7,897 nt of DNA from Prevotellaceae bacterium (GTDB lineage: Bacteria; Bacteroidota; Bacteroidia; Bacteroidales; Bacteroidaceae): NCBI GenBank assembly GCA_022508685.1, contig JAFLUS010000077.1:1-7897 (forward strand). The letters are read 5' to 3'. The position numbers were made by a program, and so were the translations under genes. Shown in pieces: positions 1 to 6,024 of this stretch (position 1 is its first letter; the number at the start of each line of letters is the position of its first letter). Below the pieces are notes generated by a model. The model was not told where the DNA came from, did no database searches, and worked only from the letters and a program-made list of their open reading frames with translations.

Positions 1-13
1 CCGTTGAACTTGA

Positions 14-85
14 AGTGCACTTCATTTCAATTTAGAGTGCACTCCAGATGCAACGAAAGTGCACTCCAAATTGCATGAAAGTGGA
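14..85. repeat. Three AGTGCACT palindromes at exact 22-bp spacing
   Basis: The self-complementary octamer AGTGCACT begins at 14, 36 and 58, so the period is exactly 22 bp. A degenerate fourth copy (AGTGGA) starts at the next expected position, 80. The second and third copies extend to AGTGCACTCC, and the bases just before the third and fourth copies are GAA. The 14-bp spacers are A/T-rich and mostly unrelated. A 22-bp period is about two helical turns, so all copies face the same side of the helix, as in arrays bound by a dimeric regulator. It may instead be a dispersed intergenic repeat. The repeats are too short and the spacing too tight for a CRISPR array. Confidence 0.7.
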
Positions 86-127
86 ATATGGTATAGGCGA
101 TTGTGAATCAGCGACTTATAGTGTATA

Positions 128-141
128 TACCCTGAAGGGTA
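128..141. repeat. Short palindrome with TACCCT arms
   Basis: TACCCT (128-133) and AGGGTA (136-141) are perfect inverted repeats around the dinucleotide GA. The element is preceded by the A/T-rich run GTGTATA and lies one base before a longer palindrome. It could be an operator half of a compound site or part of a dispersed repeat. No poly-U tract follows on either strand, so it does not look like an intrinsic terminator. Confidence 0.55.
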
Positions 142-142
142 G

Positions 143-165
143 TTAGTTGCGAAATTCGCAACTAA
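143..165. repeat. Perfect 23-bp palindrome with 11-bp arms
   Basis: The arm TTAGTTGCGAA (143-153) is matched exactly by its reverse complement TTCGCAACTAA (155-165) around one central A at 154. An 11-bp perfect palindrome with a single-base centre would make a poor RNA hairpin loop but a good binding site for a symmetric protein dimer. It would also be consistent with a cruciform or a dispersed palindromic repeat. No U-run follows on either strand, which argues against a terminator. Confidence 0.65.
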
Positions 166-248
166 AAATGCGTCGCCATTTTCCGGAAGAAGGCTTCACG
201 AGTGCGTGCGATTTTGAACGCGCTCTGCATGGCTGCAGATGTCAGAGG

Positions 249-289
249 GGATAAAACAAATAGGCTGCATCGGGATGATGCAGCCTATT
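249..289 (-). terminator. Intrinsic terminator of the five-gene operon
   Basis: AATAGGCTGCATC (259-271) and GATGCAGCCTATT (277-289) form a perfect 13-bp stem with a five-base loop. Read on the minus strand, the stem runs straight into TGTTTTATCC, giving the U-rich tail of a Rho-independent terminator. It begins about 28 bases past the stop codon of the 646-residue gene, where the operon's transcript should end. The U-run favours the minus strand. Confidence 0.88.
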
Positions 290-317
290 GCTGTGTATAG
301 GAAATAACGTGTTGCGT

Positions 318-2258
318 TTACTTCACGAGGACTTTCGAGGTCGTTCCGTCGCGGTGAAGGATGATGTTCACACCTTGCTGCGGCGTGCTGATGCGCTGAC
401 CTGCGGCGTTGTAGCGGGCTACTTCGGTGTGGTCGGCATCGGTCGTCGCGTGGTGGATGGCACTTGCTTCACCCGATACTTTGACGCGGGCGGCATTGGC
501 GATGGTGCCGTCGGGGGCGATGACGAGGGCTACGGCATAGACTTTCTCCAAGTCGATGGCTTCTTTCAGCGTGGCCTTGGTCGGCATCTGCACGGTGTAG
601 GACGTGGTGGCAATGGTGCCGACTGCGGCTTCGTTCGTCGAGAGGGCAGGGGTGAGGTTGGCACCATTGGTGCTGTAGGAACTGCCAATCATGACGTCGT
701 TGAAGGTGAGGTAGACGTAGGTTGAGCCATAGATGCCGCCACGGCAGAATTGGTCGATGAGGGGGTCGCCTGTCTTTGCGTAGGAAGCATAGTAATTGGA
801 TTGTCTCCATGCTGTGGTTTCGCCGCTGAGGTCGTCGGCTGTCAGGACGAAGGCAACGGTGTATTTGCCGCCGTTGGTGAGGTATTCGACGTCGGCTGTT
901 ACGTCGACTGCCGTGCAGTTGTCGTTGTAGAGTGCGTTGACGTTGACGGCTACTTCGGGAGCAAGGGCGTTGAGTTGGTCGAAGTCGTCAAAGATGCTTT
1001 CGTCGGAGCCGTAGTAGGGGTCGATGCCGCGCAACTTGCGGTCCATGGCACAACCGGGTGCGCCCTCGATGCCGAGGCTGCCTGTGGGATAGTAATTGGC
1101 CACATACATGGGGTCGCTGCTGTTGAACTTGTGGAAGGCGATGCCGATGAAGTTTTCACGTGTTTCCTTCAGTTGTTCCATGCCGAGCCATCCACGTGGA
1201 CACCATCCGCAACCGGTGCCGGTGAATTCTTCCACGACGGTGTAGCGGGGTACTATCTTCGAAAGCACTTTGCCGGTGACGGGAGTTACTTTGCTTGCGC
1301 CGTTGTCTTCGCCATTGACTTTGTCGATGGTGACGTTGGCAGTGTATGCGCCGTATTCAGCAGGTGCAGTGAATGTGATTTTTACCATACCTTGCTGACC
1401 GAAACCGGCAGGGATGGCTGTGGTGAGGTCGATGTGGTTGGTGGTCTTCGTTCCGTTGATGTCTACGCTGTAGTCGATGGACTGCACGGGTTCTGACCCG
1501 TCGCTGACGATGACGGCAGGAGTGGTGACGGTGGCGTTCGGAAGGCTCGTGGGTGCATCGATGGTGCTGAAGTATGCGCTGCGGTCTGACAGCGTGACGT
1601 CGGAGCAGAACAATTGCATGCCAAACGAACCGAATTGGCTGCTGTAGTCACCCCAATCCTGAGTGCCGCTGGCATTGGAGAACTTCAAAATCAGCGAGTT
1701 GGTGTATGCGTCGCCACCGCACAGAATGGGGTATCCGTCGCCGTCGCTTGCATAGCGGGTGATGGTGAACTTCACGCCGACGAATGCGCCGCCTTCGGGA
1801 ATGGCATAGGGTTCGTCGAGGGCAATGGCATTGTAGGAGAGTGGCTGCAGCGTTTCGGATTTCACGGATTGTTCAACGACGTTGGTTTCCAAATCTTCGG
1901 AAATCCAGATGCTTACGTTGGTCATGTTGGCTGTGGTGTAGACGGGCAGGTTGACGCCATTGATGCTGGCGCCTTGGAGCAGTGCGTCGCCCGGCACGAA
2001 GTAGCCGGCATAGTAGGTGGCTGCGGCTCCGATGCCGACGGCATCTAATTCGTCGATACCACCGAGATAGTAGCCCCAAAGGATGGTGTCGTCGAGCGAT
2101 GCTGCCTTCTTGGGTGCGGCTGACGATGAGGCGTTGAGCACAATCTTTTCGTTGGACTTGCGGACGAGTCCTTTCCCTGTTTGAACGGGAATGACAACCT
2201 GTGCGCTTGCGAGCAGGCTGCAAGTTGCCAATGCAAGGGTGAAGAATAGTTTTTTCAT
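318..2258 (-). CDS. Secreted Omp28-domain protein with T9SS-like C-terminal tail
   Basis: This is a 646-residue exported protein, the last gene of the operon. Residues 1-19 form a signal peptide (LLASA, then Q20). Residues of about 55-225 form a beta-rich domain I do not recognise, about 230-335 look like an Ig-like beta domain, and from about 338 an Omp28-type thioredoxin-like domain begins. That domain shows EEFTGTGCGWCP, with the CxxC pair at C350 and C353, and GIEGAPGCAMDR (396-407), where P401 fits the thioredoxin cis-proline. Other mature cysteines are 180, 218, 403, 448 and 505. The last 35 residues (YNAAGQ, PQQGVNI, DGTT.KVLVK) resemble Bacteroidales T9SS-type sorting tails. It starts 10 bp after the preceding stop, which implies cotranscription and probably translational coupling. 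Likely location is the cell surface or outside. A redox or disulfide role follows from CGWC but is untested, and the substrate is unknown. Confidence 0.85.
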   Translation of the reverse strand: MKKLFFTLALATCSLLASAQVVIPVQTGKGLVRKSNEKIVLNASSSAAPKKAASLDDTILWGYYLGGIDELDAVGIGAAATYYAGYFVPGDALLQGASINGVNLPVYTTANMTNVSIWISEDLETNVVEQSVKSETLQPLSYNAIALDEPYAIPEGGAFVGVKFTITRYASDGDGYPILCGGDAYTNSLILKFSNASGTQDWGDYSSQFGSFGMQLFCSDVTLSDRSAYFSTIDAPTSLPNATVTTPAVIVSDGSEPVQSIDYSVDINGTKTTNHIDLTTAIPAGFGQQGMVKITFTAPAEYGAYTANVTIDKVNGEDNGASKVTPVTGKVLSKIVPRYTVVEEFTGTGCGWCPRGWLGMEQLKETRENFIGIAFHKFNSSDPMYVANYYPTGSLGIEGAPGCAMDRKLRGIDPYYGSDESIFDDFDQLNALAPEVAVNVNALYNDNCTAVDVTADVEYLTNGGKYTVAFVLTADDLSGETTAWRQSNYYASYAKTGDPLIDQFCRGGIYGSTYVYLTFNDVMIGSSYSTNGANLTPALSTNEAAVGTIATTSYTVQMPTKATLKEAIDLEKVYAVALVIAPDGTIANAARVKVSGEASAIHHATTDADHTEVARYNAAGQRISTPQQGVNIILHRDGTTSKVLVK

Positions 2259-2268
2259 ACGTTCATAC

Positions 2269-2907
2269 TTATTGATTCATGAATACTTTGCGGGTTGTGC
2301 CGTCGGCGGTCTTGACGATGGTGATGCCTTGTTGAGGCTGTGCCTGTTGGCGGCCGTCGATGGTGTAGTAGCCGACCGGCTGCTGTGCATCGGTTGCGGT
2401 TCCGGCAATGGCGGCGGGGTCGGAGTAGATGAAGTTGAGCGTGATTTTGGGGCCGTCGGCTACGAAGGTGGTGTTGCCCGTCACGTTGTTGTGCCTGTAG
2501 GTCTTGGGCTGCAGTGTCACGGTTGCCGTGCCGTAGGTTTCGGGCAGCCATTCTGCCTGTATGTCCTCGGTCGTCACTGCGCCGACAGGGGTTTCGTGGA
2601 CGCCGAGTTCGTCGGACTGGGTGCAGTTTTCAGGGAAGCAGACTTGGAAGGCGCCGTTGTCCATTTGCTGAATGTCGTAGACCATGTTGCCATAGACGGT
2701 GCCGCTTTGGCTCGACTTGATGTAGAGGCCGGTTTTCATCATGATGCCTCCCCAGCCGTCATCCTCCGTAGCGGTGATGGTGAGTACGGAGCCGTCGGGA
2801 ACTTCCTTTCCGTTCTTGTCGACGAACCGGAATACGTTGGTGGTCTGCGCCCATGCAGACAGGGTTCCCATGCAGATGAGGAGTGCAAGTGTAGAGATTT
2901 TCTTCAT
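2269..2907 (-). CDS. Secreted 212-residue beta-rich protein with T9SS-like tail
   Basis: I do not recognise a named family. The chosen ATG at 2907 gives an immediate signal peptide (MKKISTLALLICMGTLSAWA, cleaved before Q21). The frame is open further upstream, but that part overlaps the previous gene and has a low-complexity Arg-rich translation typical of a shadow frame. An ATG at 2931 is possible but would only add eight residues before the signal peptide. The mature part is beta-rich, with a cysteine pair C90 and C95 in VCFPENC, an EWLPETYG stretch (119-126), and a C-terminal tail (YYTIDGRQ, PQQGITIV, DGTTRKVF) closely similar to that of the downstream 646-residue protein. This suggests export through the same secretion route, probably T9SS. 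It lies 26 bp after the Omp28 lipoprotein gene and 10 bp before the next gene. Confidence 0.75.
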   Translation of the reverse strand: MKKISTLALLICMGTLSAWAQTTNVFRFVDKNGKEVPDGSVLTITATEDDGWGGIMMKTGLYIKSSQSGTVYGNMVYDIQQMDNGAFQVCFPENCTQSDELGVHETPVGAVTTEDIQAEWLPETYGTATVTLQPKTYRHNNVTGNTTFVADGPKITLNFIYSDPAAIAGTATDAQQPVGYYTIDGRQQAQPQQGITIVKTADGTTRKVFMNQ

Positions 2908-2933
2908 AAATATCAATGATTGGTTAAACATGC

Positions 2934-3749
2934 TTATTCGATTGGTGTCAACGAAGATTGCACGACTTGCAGCACGCCGCCGTTGGTGCTGCTCGTGACG
3001 AATGCCACGACGACGATGTCTTCGGCTTTCCACGCATCGCTGAGCACGGCCTGATAGGTGGCGTGCGCGGGTGCATCTTCCGTCATGCGGATGTCGTCGC
3101 CATAGAGGTCGTTGGTGAGCGAGGTGCGGAATACGTGTTGATGCAGATAGTTCGGATTGCGCGAACCATCGGGCATCATCTGCGCATCGACGATGTTGTT
3201 CTCCGTTATCCATACCTGTACTTTTCCGCCAAGGGTCTTGGTGGAAACGGCTTCGACGTCAATCTGCACCGTGCGGGTGTCGGGGTCGTAGAGCGGGACG
3301 AGGTGCAGGTCGACGGGTGTCGTCTGCTCCAATGCCGTTCTGACTTCCTTGCCATAGAGGGCAGAAGAATAGACGGGTGTGCCGCGGTTGATTTTCACGG
3401 CGGGTTGGGCTTCGATGCCCCAGTGGGTGTAGTATTCGTCGCCGGTCTCCGTGCATAAAGGCAGACGGGCGCTGTTCATCGTCGAGTTATGACCGAACGG
3501 GCCGGAGTGGATGGCTACGGCGATGACGGCATCCTTGCCATATTCCTCTTGCAGTTTTTCAATCTCTGCCGTGGCTGTGGGGCAGTTCACGCAACGTTGT
3601 CCCGTAAAATCTTCGATGAGAACGCTGCGACGGACTTCCGCACGTTCGACCTCAATCAGGCGTTCGTCTTCGCCGACGGAGTCGCACGACCATAATGCAC
3701 ATGCCAGCAGCACGGCGGATGCGGTATGGAAAAGATGATTCAGTTTCAT
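2934..3749 (-). CDS. Omp28-related lipoprotein with CxxC motif
   Basis: This is a 271-residue Omp28-family protein that lacks the large N-terminal domains of its paralogue two genes downstream. The N-terminus is a lipoprotein signal: a hydrophobic stretch ending in LWSC, with C22 the likely lipidated residue, followed by acidic DSVGEDE, which resembles a Bacteroidota surface-lipoprotein export signal. C17 in VLLAC is an alternative lipobox. Residues 46-57 read EDFTGQRCVNCP, with the candidate redox pair C53 and C56, and GIEAQPAVKINR (111-122) supplies the expected thioredoxin cis-proline at P116. Beyond about residue 145 the chain becomes a beta-sandwich-like region (VDLHLVPLYD, VQIDVEAV, KVQVWITE). 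The start codon is only three bases after the stop of the barrel gene, the tightest junction in the operon. Probable location is the outer membrane. Its partner is plausibly the adjacent barrel, but that is inference. Confidence 0.85.
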   Translation of the reverse strand: MKLNHLFHTASAVLLACALWSCDSVGEDERLIEVERAEVRRSVLIEDFTGQRCVNCPTATAEIEKLQEEYGKDAVIAVAIHSGPFGHNSTMNSARLPLCTETGDEYYTHWGIEAQPAVKINRGTPVYSSALYGKEVRTALEQTTPVDLHLVPLYDPDTRTVQIDVEAVSTKTLGGKVQVWITENNIVDAQMMPDGSRNPNYLHQHVFRTSLTNDLYGDDIRMTEDAPAHATYQAVLSDAWKAEDIVVVAFVTSSTNGGVLQVVQSSLTPIE

Positions 3750-3752
3750 GCT

Positions 3753-5384
3753 TTAGAAATTGTAGTTATAGGACAACGTAAAACCTTTGCTTGCCGGCAC
3801 CATGCGGCAGACACCGCCCGAGCAGTTGAAACCGGCACGGGTGCGTCCGTAGCCGACTTGGATGCGGTGGGCACCGGTGTTGTAGGTGACTAACCCGTTA
3901 TAATAATGTACGTCGGTCTTGCCGCAGTTGTATTCGTCGGAAATGGTGAACATCCAGTGGGGAAGGAACGAGAGTTCCAGCAGCCCGAATACCCAGTCGC
4001 CGTCGTCTTGCTTGGTGGAGAGGTATTGTGCCTCGCCTCGCAACGTCATTTTGTTGTTGAACCTGTATTTGCCTTCGGCGATGAAGATGTCGGAATACAC
4101 CGTTCCGCCTTCGCCTTCGATGACGGTCATGTTGTAGATTTGGTTCATGTACATGAGGTTCAGTTTGAAGGCGTTCGACAGTTTCTTCTCCACTTGTATG
4201 TGGAAGTCTTGATAATAGGTGTCGTCACCCCATTTCCAGAACGACGAGCCGTAGCCGTCGGTGTTGTCCTTCATGTGCTTGTCGATGGAGTGGATGTGCG
4301 AGAAGTTGACCTTGACGTTCGTGCCGTACTTTCCACCCAGTGCCGTGTGGCGCTTGAAGTTGTAGCCTGCCTCTGCCTGATATGCCCATTCGCCGTCCGT
4401 CAGTTGCGTGGCGTAGGGATAGAGGGCAGCCAAGGCGTAAGTGTGGTCGGTGGTGAATGCCGGAAGGTGGTTGATGAACGACGACGTGCCCATCATGCTG
4501 CGTTTGCTGCGGAATGCCATGTTGTCGCTGCGCTTGGCTTGCAGCAACAGGCTCATGCCTTTCTTGGAGTAGGACGACGACAGCATCGCCACGTAGCCTT
4601 TGCGGTAGATGTAGTTGTTGTCGAACGACGGGTCTTGCGACTTCTGCGCATATTCAGCCAACACGTTCCAGCCGCCGCTCTGCAAGCGCAGACGGAGGTC
4701 GAAGGCGTTGACATAGTGGGGCAGATTCAGTTTGTGCGTGGCATCGACGAAGATGTCCTCGTCGCCTTCGTGCTTGTTGACATACGATGCACCGAACGTC
4801 AGATAGGTGCCGCGTGCCTGCAAGGGCTTGAGCCATTGGTCGAGGTTCAGTTCGATGTCGCCACCGGAGATGAGCGCGTCGTTCAAGTGCCAATAGCGGC
4901 GTTGCTTACCGCTCAGTGCCTTAATCGTCACGCCTTCAAAGGGACGAGCCATGACACGTGCGCCGAGCAGGGAGTTGTCGATGCCGAGACTGCGTTCCTC
5001 GTAGGTGCGGAGGATGAAGCCCGAACCGAATTGCTCGTAGAAACTGCCGGCGGTCACTTCAAAGTCCTTGAGGTGCAGTTTGGCATACGCATTGGCGATG
5101 CCCCAGCCTTTGAAATCTTTTTCAAAACCGGGCAACGGATGTTCGGTATATTCCACACGCACGCCGGCATCTACATACTTGCTCAATACCCCTACTTCGG
5201 CATAGGTATTGGTCAGTCCCCATTCGCTGTAGTCTTCCGCACCAATCTTCTTGTCTTCCTGTGGAATGAGGATGTCGCTCTGAATGCTTCCCGTCACGGT
5301 GATGCCGTTGTCCTGCTGTGCATGGGCTGAAATCCCAGCCGACAGCATGCCTGTCAGCATCACCCACCTTGCTGTTCTCATCAT
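3753..5384 (-). CDS. DUF6029-like outer-membrane beta-barrel protein
   Basis: This 543-residue protein matches my recollection of the Bacteroidota DUF6029 family, whose function is unknown to me. Residues 1-22 form a signal peptide (ISAHA, then Q23). The rest is a long run of alternating amphipathic beta-strands rich in Tyr, Phe and Gly (VEYTEHPLPGFE, TAGSFYEQFGSGFILRTYEE, FALNL-type repeats), ending in a strand with terminal Phe (TLSYNYNF). That is the usual form of an outer-membrane barrel read by the Bam machinery. The only cysteines are 487, 521 and 526. The pair C521/C526 sits in FNCSGGVCRMVPASKGF, just before the last strand. M1 and M2 are both plausible starts, with little effect on the signal peptide. 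It follows the thioredoxin gene by 34 bp and precedes the Omp28 lipoprotein by 3 bp. A transport or porin role is possible but not shown. Confidence 0.78.
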   Translation of the reverse strand: MMRTARWVMLTGMLSAGISAHAQQDNGITVTGSIQSDILIPQEDKKIGAEDYSEWGLTNTYAEVGVLSKYVDAGVRVEYTEHPLPGFEKDFKGWGIANAYAKLHLKDFEVTAGSFYEQFGSGFILRTYEERSLGIDNSLLGARVMARPFEGVTIKALSGKQRRYWHLNDALISGGDIELNLDQWLKPLQARGTYLTFGASYVNKHEGDEDIFVDATHKLNLPHYVNAFDLRLRLQSGGWNVLAEYAQKSQDPSFDNNYIYRKGYVAMLSSSYSKKGMSLLLQAKRSDNMAFRSKRSMMGTSSFINHLPAFTTDHTYALAALYPYATQLTDGEWAYQAEAGYNFKRHTALGGKYGTNVKVNFSHIHSIDKHMKDNTDGYGSSFWKWGDDTYYQDFHIQVEKKLSNAFKLNLMYMNQIYNMTVIEGEGGTVYSDIFIAEGKYRFNNKMTLRGEAQYLSTKQDDGDWVFGLLELSFLPHWMFTISDEYNCGKTDVHYYNGLVTYNTGAHRIQVGYGRTRAGFNCSGGVCRMVPASKGFTLSYNYNF

Positions 5385-5418
5385 GGCGTTTCGTTTTCTC
5401 TGTTTCAGTAAAAAAATG

Positions 5419-5910
5419 TCATTCCTTGCCGACCAGTTCCCTCACCTTTTCGATGAGTTCCTCTTCGGCACCTTCGGTGTATCCGTTATGCTTGTAGACG
5501 ATGTTGCCCTTTCCGTCGACGATGAGCGTGTAGGGAATCATCTGAATGCCCAGCGCACGCTTGAAGTCGCTGTTGGGGTCGAGCAGCACGTCGTAGTCCC
5601 AGCCGTAGCGGTCGACGAGCGGTTTCACCTTGTTGATGTTCTGTGCTTGGTCGATGGATACGGCGATGAGTTTCACGCCCGTTTCCTCCTGCCACTCTTC
5701 ATACACTTCGTGAATGGCATTCAGTTCGCGGTTGCAGGGGTGGCACCATGTGGCGAAGAAGTCGATGATGAAGGGTTTGCCGTCGTTCGACAGCGTATCG
5801 GTTCTCACCTCTTTGCCGTCCATCGTCTTGAGCGTAATGGCGGGCAGTTGGGCTTTCATCGTGCCTGCGAATGAGAGCATGACCACGATGGCGCAAATCC
5901 ATTTTTTCAT
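5419..5910 (-). CDS. TlpA/ResA-type periplasmic thioredoxin
   Basis: This is a 163-residue thiol-disulfide oxidoreductase of the TlpA/ResA/AhpC-TSA-like group. Residues 1-20 form a signal peptide (FAGTMKA, then Q21), and no lipobox is evident. The fold is clear: LPAITLKTMDGKEV at the N-terminus, IIDFFATWCHPCNREL (48-63) with catalytic C56 and C59, DVLLDPNSDF (107-116), and IPYTLIVDGKGNIVYKHNGY (125-144), with P126 as the cis-proline. The length is close to that of a single-domain family member. CHPC is compatible with either reducing or isomerising roles, so the redox direction cannot be read from sequence. It is the first gene of the operon and probably handles disulfides of the downstream exported proteins. 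That partnership is inferred from position. No convincing promoter is visible in the 114 bp upstream of the start. Confidence 0.92.
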   Translation of the reverse strand: MKKWICAIVVMLSFAGTMKAQLPAITLKTMDGKEVRTDTLSNDGKPFIIDFFATWCHPCNRELNAIHEVYEEWQEETGVKLIAVSIDQAQNINKVKPLVDRYGWDYDVLLDPNSDFKRALGIQMIPYTLIVDGKGNIVYKHNGYTEGAEEELIEKVRELVGKE

Positions 5911-5957
5911 AAGAAATCGGTAGGTTTTACGGTGAATGTTACAGTGGTTGTTGTTAA

Positions 5958-6007
5958 ATAACGATACTCGCTTCGGGAGAAACGCTCCCTGAAGCGAGTG
6001 TCGTTGT
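5958..6007 (-). terminator. Long hairpin terminator after the 588-residue gene
   Basis: ACTCGCTTC (5966-5974) pairs exactly with GAAGCGAGT (5991-5999). GGGAG (5975-5979) pairs with CTCCC (5985-5989), with one bulged base at 5990, and the loop is AAACG. Outer bases from 5958 to 6007 continue the pairing with few mismatches. On the minus strand the stem is followed by TTATTTAACAACAA, a modest U-rich tail. It sits 18-67 bp past the stop of the 588-residue gene. The symmetry could also make it work on the plus strand. Whether it is complete or leaky decides if the downstream operon is read from the same promoter. Confidence 0.78.
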
Positions 6008-6024
6008 ATCGAGGGTTTTCGTTA

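Larger units (their letters stand above)
1..317. other. Intergenic region downstream of the operon
   Basis: No gene is supported here. Bases 14-85 hold a phased array of AGTGCACT palindromes, 128-165 hold two adjacent palindromes, and 249-289 hold the terminator of the minus-strand operon. A 28-codon frame from the ATG at 168 to the stop at 252-254 is open, but it has no recognisable protein character and runs into the terminator. Bases 166-248 otherwise show nothing I can name. The gene to the left lies outside the window, so I cannot tell whether these elements regulate it or are dispersed intergenic repeats. Confidence 0.75.
249..5910 (-). other. Predicted five-gene exported thiol-protein operon
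   Basis: Five same-strand genes with gaps of 34, 3, 26 and 10 bp run from 5910 to 318 and end at a strong terminator. A long hairpin separates them from the upstream 588-residue gene. The order in transcription is thioredoxin, barrel, Omp28 lipoprotein, 212-residue secreted protein, 646-residue Omp28 protein. I found no good TAnnTTTG element between 5911 and 5957, so the operon's promoter is either divergent from consensus or supplied by readthrough from the upstream gene. Confidence 0.8.

Noticed and set aside
14..85. CRISPR array
   Set aside because: The repeats are only 8-10 bp with 12-14 bp spacers, there are three copies, and no cas gene is present.
168..254. A 28-codon plus-strand frame in the left intergenic region
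   Set aside because: It is too short to support, has no visible ribosome site or known small-protein motif, and ends just before the minus-strand terminator hairpin.
750..1496. A 248-codon plus-strand frame antisense to the 646-residue gene
   Set aside because: It has no recognisable domain, is fully contained in a well-supported gene and shares its shadow composition with the other antisense frames.
2908..3213. An N-terminal extension of the 212-residue protein
   Set aside because: The extension overlaps the Omp28 lipoprotein gene and translates to Arg/His-rich shadow sequence, whereas the ATG at 2907 starts a clean signal peptide.
3906..5330. A 474-codon plus-strand frame antisense to the barrel gene
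   Set aside because: It lies wholly inside the barrel gene and its translation is Val/Gly/His-rich without signal, motif or fold. It is explained by G/C bias at codon third positions of the real gene.
5419..5910. DsbA-type oxidase
   Set aside because: The active site is CHPC in a TlpA/ResA-like framework, the helical insertion of DsbA is absent and the length is too short.
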